Source: Martinezella lusitana
GTDB taxonomy: Bacteria > Pseudomonadota > Alphaproteobacteria > Rhizobiales > Rhizobiaceae
NCBI RefSeq assembly: GCF_014207095.1
Contig: NZ_JACHBG010000002.1
Coordinates: forward strand, 496,001 to 560,000
Reading direction: 5' to 3'
DNA: 64,000 bases
Each line of letters opens with the position of its first letter. The first letter of the stretch is position 1. The translations under genes were made by a program, and so were the position numbers. Below are positions 44,818-53,660 of the stretch, one piece after another. Below the pieces are notes generated by a model, which had not been told where the DNA came from, ran no database searches, and saw nothing but the letters and a program-made list of their open reading frames with translations.

Positions 44818-46467
44818 TCAGGCGCGCTCGCGGCGCTGGCCGCCATTGCCGGGGCCGCGGCGCTTCATGCGGCCATTGCCGCCGTTGCGCTGTTCGCCCT
44901 GGCCGTTCTGATTGCGCTCTTCATTGTGACGGCCTTGCGGGCGGCCGTGAGAATGGCGTTGTCCGCGATGACCGCCATTTTCATGTGCGGCGCTGTTGCC
45001 GTTCGAAGGATTGCCGTGATGCGGCTTGCGGGCCGGGCGGAAATCGGAGGTCGAAACGAGATCGTTGTCGGGCTCCGAACGCGGCGTCGGCTCGTTGCGG
45101 CGCTGACCACGGAAGTCGGCGTTGCGGTTGTTTTCACGCTGCGGACGATCTTCGCGGGGCCGGCGCTCCTGACGCTCGCCGGCCTGGCCGCGGGCTTCGC
45201 CGTTTTCCTTGTCGAAGAAGGGACGACGGGCCGGGCGCGCCGGACGGCCTTCGGCACGACCCTGGCCTGCGCCACGGTTCTGACCTTGACCCTGGCCACT
45301 GCGACCCTTGCCGCGAACAGGACGGCCGCGATCGGCCGGAGCTTCACCGCTGGCAACGGCGATCTCGATACCCATCAGGCGTTCGATATCACGCAGCAGG
45401 CGGATTTCATCCGGAGCGCAGAAGGCGATGGCTATGCCGTCGCGGCCGGCGCGGGCGGTACGGCCGATGCGGTGGACATAGGCGTCCGGCACTTCCGGCA
45501 GATCGAAGTTGTAGACATGCGAAACACCGGGGATGTCGATGCCACGGGCGGCGACATCGGTGGCGACGAGAACGCGGATTTCGCCGTCACGGAAGGCTTT
45601 GAGCGCGCGTTCGCGCTGACCCTGGCTCTTGTTGCCATGGATGGAGGCAGCGGCAAAGCCGACATGGTCGAGATGCTTCATCAGCTTCTCAGCGCCGTGC
45701 TTGGTGCGCAGGAAGACCATGGCGCGGCCATCCGGATTGGCGGAGATCGTTTCCTTGAGGATCTCGGTCTTATGGTTCTGGCCGGCGACGAAGTGGACAT
45801 ACTGCTCCACCTTGTCGGCCGCCTTGCCCGGAGGCGATACTTCGACCTTGACCGGATCGGTCAGGTAGTCGGCGGCGAGATCGGCGATCGCCTTCGGCAT
45901 GGTGGCCGAGAACAGCATGGTCTGGCGCTTGGCCGGGACCATTTTCGAGATCTTGCGCAGATCGTGGATGAAGCCGAGATCGAGCATCTGGTCGGCCTCG
46001 TCGAGGACGAGATGGGTGACATGGCCGAGCGACAAAGCGCGGCGGCTGATGAGATCGAGCAGGCGGCCCGGGGTGGCGACGAGAATATCGGTGCCGCGCT
46101 CAAGCTGAAGCTGCTGCTTGTTGATTGAAGCGCCACCGACCACGAGGTTGATCCGCAAGTGCGTCTTGCGCACGAAGAGCTTGAGGTTGTCGGCGATCTG
46201 GTTCACCAGCTCGCGGGTCGGAGCGAGGATCAGCGTGCGGACGGTGCGGTTGTCCGGGCGCTTGGGGTCCTTCAACAGCATTTCGATGATCGGCAGGCCG
46301 AAGGCGGCCGTTTTGCCAGTGCCGGTTTGGGCGAGGCCGACGAGATCGCGGCCCTGCAGAACGAGCGGAATCGCCTGTGCCTGGATCGGCGTCGGAGTGG
46401 CGAAGTTGTTCTGCGACAGCGTATCGACGATCTGCTTGGAGAGACCAAGCGAGTGAAAATCGGTCAA
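44818..46467 (-). CDS. rhlE: DEAD-box RNA helicase, RhlE-like, with long basic Gly/Arg/Asn-rich tail
   Basis: A 549-residue helicase. The Q motif is PTPIQ (25-29), motif I AQTGTGKT (46-53), motif II DEAD in VLDEADQMLDLGF, motif III SAT and motif VI HRIGRTARAG. After the core (about 385) comes a low-complexity tail rich in Gly, Arg, Gln and Asn that should bind RNA non-specifically. I place the start at TTG 46467, with AAGG about eight bases upstream and the usual TDFHSLGLS opening. Longer ATG readings add unlike sequence. It likely acts in ribosome assembly or cold-related RNA remodelling. Confidence 0.88.
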   Translation of the reverse strand: MTDFHSLGLSKQIVDTLSQNNFATPTPIQAQAIPLVLQGRDLVGLAQTGTGKTAAFGLPIIEMLLKDPKRPDNRTVRTLILAPTRELVNQIADNLKLFVRKTHLRINLVVGGASINKQQLQLERGTDILVATPGRLLDLISRRALSLGHVTHLVLDEADQMLDLGFIHDLRKISKMVPAKRQTMLFSATMPKAIADLAADYLTDPVKVEVSPPGKAADKVEQYVHFVAGQNHKTEILKETISANPDGRAMVFLRTKHGAEKLMKHLDHVGFAAASIHGNKSQGQRERALKAFRDGEIRVLVATDVAARGIDIPGVSHVYNFDLPEVPDAYVHRIGRTARAGRDGIAIAFCAPDEIRLLRDIERLMGIEIAVASGEAPADRGRPVRGKGRSGQGQGQNRGAGQGRAEGRPARPARRPFFDKENGEARGQAGERQERRPREDRPQRENNRNADFRGQRRNEPTPRSEPDNDLVSTSDFRPARKPHHGNPSNGNSAAHENGGHRGQRHSHGRPQGRHNEERNQNGQGEQRNGGNGRMKRRGPGNGGQRRERA

Positions 46468-46769
46468 TTCAATACCTTTCGGGGGCGCCAAAGCAAAAAG
46501 GCCGGGTCGCACCATGCGGTCCGGTCTGTCTCTGGCGTCAAGAACCCCGCGTGAAGTGGGAACTTGTAAGTTGGAAATAGCTTTCCAGCGCATCTGACCG
46601 TCTTGGGTACGGTCTCATTCTCTAAGGCGCTTTTGTCCCTCTCTTGCGTACGTCTAGTCCCGCTGGGCACGCTCACGCGGCGGCCGGAAGGTGAAAGCTG
46701 AGGCGCATTTGGTCTTTTTCGCGGCTAAAGTCAAGAGGGCGGGCAAAAGCTCTTTAACAGGCAAACGAA
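46468..46769. other. Leader region of the helicase gene
   Basis: About 300 bases upstream of the helicase, up to the terminator at 46770. Helicases of this class often have long regulated leaders, but I see no specific riboswitch or clear promoter. Confidence 0.4.
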
Positions 46770-46794
46770 AATGCCGCCGAGATCCGGCGGCATT
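46770..46794 (-). terminator. Intrinsic terminator of the small secreted protein gene
   Basis: A perfect 10-base inverted repeat (46770-46779 with 46785-46794). Read leftward it is followed by TTTCGTTT. It lies 42 bases beyond the stop of the gene at 46837. Confidence 0.85.
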
Positions 46795-46836
46795 CCTGGG
46801 CGTCGACGCCGGGCAAATGCAAGGTCGTGTCATGCC

Positions 46837-47160
46837 TTAGCGGCAGACTTCGACACGATATGGGCGGCCCCAGCCATCATGGCGCCATGCCCAGTAGCAG
46901 CTCGGATATGGGCGTACATAGACGCGTTCATAGACCGGGCCGTCATAGTAAGCAGGGTAGGAGCGGTAAGCCGGATAATAAGCGGGGTAGGCGGGCCTTA
47001 CCGCTTCGGCAGCCAGAGCTCCGCCGACAACGCCGGCGGCAAGACCGCCGAAGAAGGCGCCGCGCTCGGACGCGCCGGCATTGGTGGTGGTTATGGCGCC
47101 GGCGCTGCCGAGCATGAGCGCAATCAAGCCGGTTGTCGTTAAGGTGCGAAGCACAGACAT
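46837..47160 (-). CDS. Small exported Tyr/Pro-rich protein
   Basis: A 107-residue protein with a signal peptide (about 1-30, with TTTNAGA before the likely cleavage). A Gly/Ala-rich segment follows (GAFFGGLAAGVVGGALAAEAV), then a Tyr/Pro-rich stretch (YPAYYPAYRSYPAYY) and a C-terminal region with two cysteines (PSCYWAW and the final VEVCR), which may pair. Proteins of this make-up are common in rhizobia, and their function is unknown. It is monocistronic, divergent from the histidine kinase gene. Confidence 0.75.
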   Translation of the reverse strand: MSVLRTLTTTGLIALMLGSAGAITTTNAGASERGAFFGGLAAGVVGGALAAEAVRPAYPAYYPAYRSYPAYYDGPVYERVYVRPYPSCYWAWRHDGWGRPYRVEVCR

Positions 47161-47500
47161 TGAAATCCCTTTCCCAAAAAAGGCCTCCCAGCCGAAAGCC
47201 GAGCCTGAAGGTGCGTGGCAAACGGGGCGAAGTCGCGGCTGAAAAATGGACTATGGCATTAAACTTTGTTCATGATGAAATAGGCAAAGCTTTTGATTTT
47301 GCTGTGAAAACCCCTGGAAGTTGTATCACTATCCCTGTGCCTGCCGGAGGGAGGGTAACGATAAGCCCCATTCCTCACTTGATGCCTGGACCATCCCCTG
47401 GCCTCCGAGTTGGGCGAACATGGTTAACATCTTTTTAAAGCGACCTATGATAGAGCGTCGTTTGATGAACCATCATGCGCGGTGAGAAGAGAGACTCTGT
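47161..47500. other. Divergent intergenic region
   Basis: A 340-base gap between the small exported protein gene and the hybrid kinase gene. A short open frame at about 47133-47438 has no family or ribosome site support. I see no further structure. Confidence 0.45.
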
Positions 47501-50500
47501 TTGACCCTGGACGGTGAACTGCTTGACATAGCATGCCGCCGGATAGCCAATCTGGACAGGCCTGCCTACATCAAGAACAGCGAGTTACGATACGTCGCCG
47601 TTAATGAAGCCTATGCGCGTTTTTTTGGGCACGACATCTCCGATTTCATCGGCAACCGCAGCCACGATCTCCTCAATGAAGGCGAGAGCGCCGAGAGGGA
47701 AGACAAGGAGCGTCGTGCGCTTGTCTTCGCTTCCGAAGAGATGGCGCTTTGCTTCGACCCCGCGGGGCGGCAGAGGTCGCGCATACAGATTGAGAGCTTT
47801 TCCCCTTCGGAAGATCGCGTGTACATCTTCGGCGTGTTTCTGGACGTGCCGGCGATCCACAGCGCGGTTCCTGCCTCTGAGGGTTCTCATGAGAAGATCG
47901 ACCGCGCGGACTTTTTCCGCACCGTTCTCGAAGATTTGCCGGTCGCGACCTTTGTGCGCGATGCGAATCATCGGCTCGTCTACTCCAACGGTGCACACGC
48001 CGACATCACAGGGCTTGATCGCGAGGAGATGCTTGGCAAGACCGAACATGAGATGTTCGACATCGGCGCCGACGATTTCTATGCCGCGAATGAGGCCGCT
48101 CTGAGGGAAGGGCGCGGACGCGAATTCGAGAGCGAAATCGTCGACCGGCAGCAGGTACGGCGACCGGTAAAAATCCGCCTCAATCGGGCGACAACAGCCG
48201 ATGGCAGTCATTACACCATCGGTTCCGTAACTGATATTTCGGCGCTGAAACAACGCGAGATGCAGATTATCGAGGCGCAGGCCCGTGCCGAGGCATTGCA
48301 CCACGATCTTGACAATATCCTTCGCTCGATGCCGATCGGCGTGCTGATCCATGACAGCAACTACATTGTCGAATATGTCAACGATGCTTGGTATGAGATC
48401 TGGGATTTCTCCAAGGACGAGCGTTTCGAAGGCCGGCCCTATCGCGATCTGATCGCAAGACACTTCGCGCTGGAGCGCTTCGGCCCGGAAAACAGCCGGA
48501 GCGTCGAGGATATCTATCAGGCGCGTCTGGCTGCGTTGCGCAAGGCAGGATCGCATCTGCAGACAGAAGTGAATTTTGCCGACGGCAAATCCGTCATCAT
48601 CGATGCGCGCCGAATATCCAATGGCCGGACATTGATGTCCTACACGGATATTTCCTCCACAAAGCAGCAGTCGCAGGAGATTACCGAGACACGGCTCGCG
48701 CTCGAGCGCCTCGGCGAACTGATGGCCGATGCGATGCAGGCGATGTCGCAAGGTCTGTTGATCGTGCACGACGGCACGATCATGCTGGCAAACGACACGC
48801 TGAGGCACATGCTGAAGGTGCCGGCAGAGCTTCTGGAGGTCGGCAAGAAATGGTCGGCGGCGTTTAACCATTGCGCGGCACGCGGCGATTTCGGAGACGA
48901 GGCGGAAACGGTGCGGCAGTCCTGGGGAGAAAGCATCGCTGCCGGTGAGCCGATCTATCATGTCTTCCAGGTCATGGGCGACCGCTGGATCCAGCTCGAC
49001 GCGGCGATCGGCGGGCACCGCCGCTGGACCATCGTTCTGACCGACGTCACGGAAATGAAGGAGCGCGAAGCCGATCTTCAGCTTCTGCTTGCCCGCAGCA
49101 ATGCAGCCGATCGCGCGAAATCCGAATTCCTGACCCATATGAGCCACGAGATCCGCACACCGATGAACGGCGTTCTCGGCATGGCGGAGCTGCTTGCAAA
49201 GACCGGTCTCGACCCACGGCAGAAGACCTTTGTGGACATCATCGTCAAATCCGCCAATGCACTTTTGACCATCATTAACGACATTCTCGATTTCTCGCGG
49301 ATCGACACCGGCGAAATGCATCTGCGCAAGATGGCATTCGATCCCGTTGAGGCGATTGAAGATATTGCGGCGCTGCTGGCGGCTGCGGCATCGGAAAAGA
49401 ATATCGAGCTGATCGTGCGCGCCGCTCCCGGCGTGCCGGCGGCGATACTCGGCGATGCCGGGCGCTTCCGTCAGATCGTGACCAATCTTGTCGGCAACGC
49501 GATCAAGTTCACCGAGCGCGGCCACGTGCTGGTGGAGCTCGATAGCCAGGCCGATATCGGCGACGATGTCTTGTTGATGCTGCGTGTCGAGGATACGGGC
49601 ATCGGTATCCCGGAAGAAAAACTCGACAGCATCTTCGACAAATTCTCGCTGGCGGATTCGTCTTTTGCGCGGCGTCTGGACGGTTCAGGCCTGGGACTCG
49701 CGATTACGGCCGGTCTGGTCGATCTTTTCGGCGGCTCGCTCTCCGTGGAAAGCGATTGGGGCAAGGGATCGGCCTTCACGGTTCACTTGCCGATGCCGCT
49801 TGTTGCCGCGCGCGGCAGGGCGCCGGAATTGCCCGCCGATCTTAAGGGCGCGCGTATCCTGATCGTCGAGGACAATGAAATCCATCGGCACATATCGCGC
49901 GAACAGTTGGCGCTGTGGGGTTTTGACGGCCATGTCGCCGAGGATGGTGTGACGGCGCTTGCCATTCTGAACGCGGCTTTCGACATGGGCGTACCGGTCG
50001 ACGCCATGGTCATCGACTACAACATGCCGGACCAAGACGGTTATCAGGTGGCCCGTGCCGTCCGTGCCGATCCCCGTTTCGATGCGCTGCCGCTGATGTT
50101 TCTAACATCGATGGGGACGATGGGGTCCGACAAGGAGTTCTCCGCCGTCAATGGCCAGGCGCATCTGATGAAGCCGGTGCGCGCCAACGTGCTGCGGAAC
50201 ACGATCATCGACGTGGTGCGGACCTCGCGGCGGCGAAGAGCGAACAGCCAGCAGAATGCCGATGTCCGGCATATGCCGATAAAGGTCGAAGCAGCGGCCG
50301 CCATACAGGCCGCCGAAGCCATATCCTCGAAACGTCCCGCCAACGCCATCGACGTTCTCGTCGCCGAAGACAATGAGGTGAACCAGATCGTCTTCACGCA
50401 GATCCTGCAGGCCACGAATCTGCGCTTTCTTGTCGTGGAGAACGGTCAGGAAGCCGTCGATGCCTGGCGTCAGCTACGACCGTCGCTGATCCTGATGGAT

Positions 50501-50752
50501 GTTTCCATGCCGGTCATGAATGGTCATCAGGCAACGCGGATGATCCGCCAATTCGAGGCGCAGATGGGGCAGGGCTGGCATGTGCCCATCATCGGCGTGA
50601 CGGCGCAGGCGCTTGAGGTGGATCGGGTCATGTGCATGGAGGCGGGCATGGATGACTGCCTGTCAAAGCCCATCAGCCCCGAGCTTCTCGAAGGGAAGAT
50701 CCAGCGCTGGCTCGAAGATGCGGCCGTGCAGGCAGACCGTTCCAACAGCTAG
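47501..50752 (+). CDS. Soluble hybrid sensor histidine kinase, four PAS and two receiver domains
   Basis: A 1083-residue kinase without membrane helices. Four PAS-like domains (about 10-115, 135-250, 260-385, 400-525) precede a HisKA domain with His549 (HMSHEIRTPMNG) and a HATPase domain (NLVGNAIKFTERG, DTGIGIPEEKLDSIFDKF, GSGLGLAITAGLV). Two receivers follow, with phospho-acceptor Asp839 (VIDYNMPDQDG) and Asp1000 (LILMDVSMPVMNG). There is no HPt domain or adjacent regulator, so it must pass its phosphate elsewhere. The start is TTG at 47501 with a weak site. Its stop overlaps the convergent mnmD stop. Confidence 0.9.
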   Translation: MTLDGELLDIACRRIANLDRPAYIKNSELRYVAVNEAYARFFGHDISDFIGNRSHDLLNEGESAEREDKERRALVFASEEMALCFDPAGRQRSRIQIESFSPSEDRVYIFGVFLDVPAIHSAVPASEGSHEKIDRADFFRTVLEDLPVATFVRDANHRLVYSNGAHADITGLDREEMLGKTEHEMFDIGADDFYAANEAALREGRGREFESEIVDRQQVRRPVKIRLNRATTADGSHYTIGSVTDISALKQREMQIIEAQARAEALHHDLDNILRSMPIGVLIHDSNYIVEYVNDAWYEIWDFSKDERFEGRPYRDLIARHFALERFGPENSRSVEDIYQARLAALRKAGSHLQTEVNFADGKSVIIDARRISNGRTLMSYTDISSTKQQSQEITETRLALERLGELMADAMQAMSQGLLIVHDGTIMLANDTLRHMLKVPAELLEVGKKWSAAFNHCAARGDFGDEAETVRQSWGESIAAGEPIYHVFQVMGDRWIQLDAAIGGHRRWTIVLTDVTEMKEREADLQLLLARSNAADRAKSEFLTHMSHEIRTPMNGVLGMAELLAKTGLDPRQKTFVDIIVKSANALLTIINDILDFSRIDTGEMHLRKMAFDPVEAIEDIAALLAAAASEKNIELIVRAAPGVPAAILGDAGRFRQIVTNLVGNAIKFTERGHVLVELDSQADIGDDVLLMLRVEDTGIGIPEEKLDSIFDKFSLADSSFARRLDGSGLGLAITAGLVDLFGGSLSVESDWGKGSAFTVHLPMPLVAARGRAPELPADLKGARILIVEDNEIHRHISREQLALWGFDGHVAEDGVTALAILNAAFDMGVPVDAMVIDYNMPDQDGYQVARAVRADPRFDALPLMFLTSMGTMGSDKEFSAVNGQAHLMKPVRANVLRNTIIDVVRTSRRRRANSQQNADVRHMPIKVEAAAAIQAAEAISSKRPANAIDVLVAEDNEVNQIVFTQILQATNLRFLVVENGQEAVDAWRQLRPSLILMDVSMPVMNGHQATRMIRQFEAQMGQGWHVPIIGVTAQALEVDRVMCMEAGMDDCLSKPISPELLEGKIQRWLEDAAVQADRSNS

Positions 50753-51483
50753 GCCGATTTGACGCCGCAGAGCATTTCCCGCTTGCCGGCAAAGCCTTGC
50801 CGTCGCTCGACGGTGAACCCTGAGGCCTGCAGATTGCGGCGCACAAAACCGGCGGCGGCATAGGTGGCGAAGGTGCCGTTCGCGACCGTCTTGTCGCAGA
50901 GTGCCTGCATCAGCTCCAGCGACCACATGTCCGCATTGCGCGACGGTGCGAAACCGTCAAGATACCACGCGTCGAAGCCCGGCTGAGCGTTGGTTACGCC
51001 TTCCAGCGCGGGGCCGCAGGCGACGGTCAGGCGCGTGTGTGCGTCAAGCGTCAAGGATACAACGCCCTGTGGATCGGCGGGCCAGGCGGCGACCAGGGCC
51101 TGACGCTGGCTGTCGATTTCGGGCCAGTGCGACAGGGCGCGATCGATCTCTTTGGCGCGCATAGGGTAAAGCTCGAAGGATATGAAGTGCAGTTCCGAGC
51201 CTGGGGTTGCCTGCTGCTGCCACTGGCGCCATGTCTCGCAGAAATTCAGGCCGGTGCCGAAGCCAAGCTCACCGATGAGGAAATGCGGCTGCTGCTCCCA
51301 ACGTGCGGGCAGTCCATTGCCGGCGAGAAAGACATGGCCGCATTCCAACCTTCCATCGGTCTGGCAATAAAAATGGTCGCCAAAGGCCGGCGAATAGGGC
51401 ATATCGCCGTCGCGCCATTCGAGCTCCGGGCTTGCCGCATTGGTTTCGGACGCGTCAGTCCGATTTGAAACTGGATCTGTCAT
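50749..51483 (-). CDS. mnmD: tRNA 5-methylaminomethyl-2-thiouridine methyltransferase (MnmD; MnmC N-part)
   Basis: A 244-residue SAM-dependent methyltransferase equal to the N-terminal half of E. coli MnmC. Hallmarks are the opening ELEWRDGDMPYSPAFGDHFY, the SAM loop LGFGTGLNFCETW and WYLDGFAPSRNADMW. It would finish mnm5s2U at the wobble base of tRNAs for Lys, Glu and Gln. The stop overlaps that of the kinase by CTAG. The start ATG at 51483 overlaps the ATG of the divergent FAD oxidase; GGAGG lies 15 bases upstream, further than usual. Confidence 0.88.
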   Translation of the reverse strand: MTDPVSNRTDASETNAASPELEWRDGDMPYSPAFGDHFYCQTDGRLECGHVFLAGNGLPARWEQQPHFLIGELGFGTGLNFCETWRQWQQQATPGSELHFISFELYPMRAKEIDRALSHWPEIDSQRQALVAAWPADPQGVVSLTLDAHTRLTVACGPALEGVTNAQPGFDAWYLDGFAPSRNADMWSLELMQALCDKTVANGTFATYAAAGFVRRNLQASGFTVERRQGFAGKREMLCGVKSA

Positions 51484-52666
51484 GGAAAGAGCCGATAATC
51501 CTCCGCGACCTGCCGGTCAATCGTCCGTCGATCTGCTGATCGTCGGTGGCGGCATCATGGGCTTGTGGGCGGCGGTTCATGCCGAACGTCTCGGTATTCA
51601 AGCGCTGCTGGCCGATTCCGGCGCGTTCGGGCAGGGTTCCAGCGGCGGGCTCCTCGGGGCGCTGATGCCGCATATGCCGGACAGGTGGTCGGAGAAGAAG
51701 CAGTTTCAGTTCGATGCACTGGTGTCCCTGGAGGAAGAGATTGCGGCGCTGGAAGCGGCGACGGGTCTTTCCGCAGCCTACAGGCGCGCAGGCCGTTTGA
51801 TCCCGCTGCCGAAGCCGCATCTGCGACAGATCGCGCTCGGTCATCAGCGGGATGCCGCAACCCACTGGCATCAGGGCGGCCACGAGTTTCACTGGCAAGT
51901 GCTTGATGCCGCGCCAGCTTCAGACTGGATCGATCCCGCCGCTGGCGAGAGCGGCTTCGTTCTCGATACGCTGGCGGCGCGCGTCGCCCCGCGCGCCTTG
52001 CTGGCCGTACTGCAGAGGTTTCTTGCCTCAGCCAGGCATGTGCGACTTGTCGAAGGCCTGAATATCGATCGTATCGATCCTGACAGGGGTATCGCGACTG
52101 CAAGTGGCGGCGATATCCGTTTCGGCCGCTGCATTCTGTCTGCCGGTTACAGATCCTTTCCAATGCTGGACGAACTGACACGTGATCGAAAGTCGGCGCT
52201 AGGACAACCGGTCAAGGGGCAGGCCGCGCTGCTGAAGGCGAATGTCGACGATACGCTTCCGGTCATCTTTCGCGACGGTCTCTACATCGTTCCGCATGAG
52301 GGTGGCCTTGTTGCTGTCGGCAGCACCAGCGAGAACCGCTTCGAGGATCCGCTGTCCACCGACAGTCAGCTCGACGATCTGCTGGTCGCAGCCCGTGCGA
52401 TGGCGCCGGTTTTGGCTGGAGCGGAGGTGATCGAGCGCTGGGCCGGCCTGCGACCAAAGGCCATAGGCCGGGATCCGATGGTGGGCGCGCACCCCGATCA
52501 TCCGTCGCTGATCGCTCTGACGGGCGGCTTCAAGGTGAGCTTCGGATTGGCGCATCGGCTGGCCGAAACAGCCGTCTGCGAGGCCGCGGATGTGGCCTGT
52601 CGCTTCAACTTGCCACAGAGTTTCACCCTCGCAAGTCATATTGCAGTCGTATCACATAAAACGTGA
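51482..52666 (+). CDS. FAD-dependent oxidoreductase (DAO family), probable separate MnmC oxidase part
   Basis: A 394-residue flavoprotein. The FAD-binding GxGxxG is LLIVGGGIMGLWAAVHAERLG (near 20), and a DAO-type C-terminal RWAGLRPKAIGRDPMVGAHP is intact. It lies divergently beside mnmD, sharing start-codon bases, so it probably performs the cmnm5U to nm5U oxidation that E. coli MnmC does with its C-terminal half. Glycine oxidase (ThiO)-like activity is the alternative. No strong ribosome site is visible before ATG 51482. Confidence 0.75.
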   Translation: MERADNPPRPAGQSSVDLLIVGGGIMGLWAAVHAERLGIQALLADSGAFGQGSSGGLLGALMPHMPDRWSEKKQFQFDALVSLEEEIAALEAATGLSAAYRRAGRLIPLPKPHLRQIALGHQRDAATHWHQGGHEFHWQVLDAAPASDWIDPAAGESGFVLDTLAARVAPRALLAVLQRFLASARHVRLVEGLNIDRIDPDRGIATASGGDIRFGRCILSAGYRSFPMLDELTRDRKSALGQPVKGQAALLKANVDDTLPVIFRDGLYIVPHEGGLVAVGSTSENRFEDPLSTDSQLDDLLVAARAMAPVLAGAEVIERWAGLRPKAIGRDPMVGAHPDHPSLIALTGGFKVSFGLAHRLAETAVCEAADVACRFNLPQSFTLASHIAVVSHKT

Positions 52667-52771
52667 ATATACGCCCCTTCGGGTCGTCAATCTGTCACGC
52701 AAATCACCTATCTCCTTGGCCGTCGGGACCCGGCTTGGTCAGCCGGTCGACTGTGATCTGGAGGAGATCTT

Positions 52772-53479
52772 ATGCGCTATGCCATTTGCTTCACGCCGTC
52801 TGCGAGCGATCCGCTGACGCTCGTGGCCGCAAATTGGTTGGGTCGCAACGTCTATTCCGGCGAGATGGTCGATCCGCCGGCTATCCGCGGGCTCGGGATC
52901 CACGAAATAGCCTTTTATACCGCCGTCCCCCGTCGCTACGGTTTCATGGGTCTGCTGAAGGCACCCTTCAGATTGGCCGAGGAGATGTCCGAAGCGGCTT
53001 TGCTGCGTGATCTCATGCGTTTTTCCGGCTCGGCGGCACCGTTCGAGATTCCGCGGCTGGAAGTTGCGCGGCTTGGCGGCGCGCTGGGTCTCGTCCCGTC
53101 TGCGCCAAGCCAGCAAATGCACTTTCTTGCGGCGTCTCTGGTGCAGGCTTTCGATCTCTATCGCGCGCCGCTCACGGAGGCGGAAATCGAACGCATCGAT
53201 CCCGATGGTCTGTCTGCCACGCAGTTCGCCAATCTCCATCGCTGGGGCCATCCGCATGTGATGGACGAGTTCCGCTTCCAGATGATGCTGACCGGCACCG
53301 TCAGCCCCGGCGACATACAGCGGATGGAACAGGCGCTGCGCGATTTTTTCGAGCCTTCGCTTGTGGCACCCATTCCGATCTCCAATATTGCGCTGATGGT
53401 GGAAGAAGGGTCCGGCGGCCCTTTCCGGGTCCATTCTCTCCATCCGATGGGCAAGGTGAGCGCGCGCAAGATTGCCTAG
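52772..53479 (+). CDS. DUF1045 protein (2H phosphoesterase-like)
   Basis: A 235-residue DUF1045 protein, starting MRYAICFTPSASDPLTLVAANWLGR after a GGAGGAG site. The internal PFEIPRLEVARLGG and SNIALMVEEGSGGPFRVHSLHPMG are typical. The family is often labelled a phosphonate metabolism protein and is related to 2H phosphoesterases. No phn genes are nearby, and instead ureide genes follow after a repeat, so its substrate here is open. Confidence 0.78.
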   Translation: MRYAICFTPSASDPLTLVAANWLGRNVYSGEMVDPPAIRGLGIHEIAFYTAVPRRYGFMGLLKAPFRLAEEMSEAALLRDLMRFSGSAAPFEIPRLEVARLGGALGLVPSAPSQQMHFLAASLVQAFDLYRAPLTEAEIERIDPDGLSATQFANLHRWGHPHVMDEFRFQMMLTGTVSPGDIQRMEQALRDFFEPSLVAPIPISNIALMVEEGSGGPFRVHSLHPMGKVSARKIA

Positions 53480-53502
53480 GCAGGCGGCAACCTTATCCTA
53501 TA

Positions 53503-53566
53503 GCATCGGCCCGAAAATCGGAATCGATTTTCGGAAAGCCTGATGTGTAGGTTCAAGGCGCTCTAG
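53503..53566. repeat. Rhizobial intergenic palindromic element
   Basis: It contains a perfect 10-base inverted repeat CCGAAAATCG/CGATTTTCGG (53511-53520 and 53525-53534, four-base loop) followed by about 30 conserved-looking bases. From memory, this hairpin with this flank recurs between genes across rhizobial genomes. It separates the DUF1045 gene from the ureide operon. Confidence 0.65.
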
Positions 53567-53660
53567 TGGCTTGCCATTGAAGAGAAAGTGATTTTCCCAC
53601 ATTCCATCTCGACTTTCGTGGGATGGGTGCTACCGTTCCCTCACTAGAAAAGGTGGCTCA

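Noticed and set aside
47133..47438. Short plus-strand frame before the histidine kinase
   Set aside because: It begins in the opposite gene's leader and has no family, ribosome site or signal peptide.
47585..49525. A 646-residue open frame antisense to the hybrid kinase
   Set aside because: It has no domain or ribosome site; the sense frame has clear PAS, HisKA and HATPase motifs.
52772..53479. A phosphonate utilisation locus suggested by the DUF1045 name
   Set aside because: No phn gene is present in the 64 kb.
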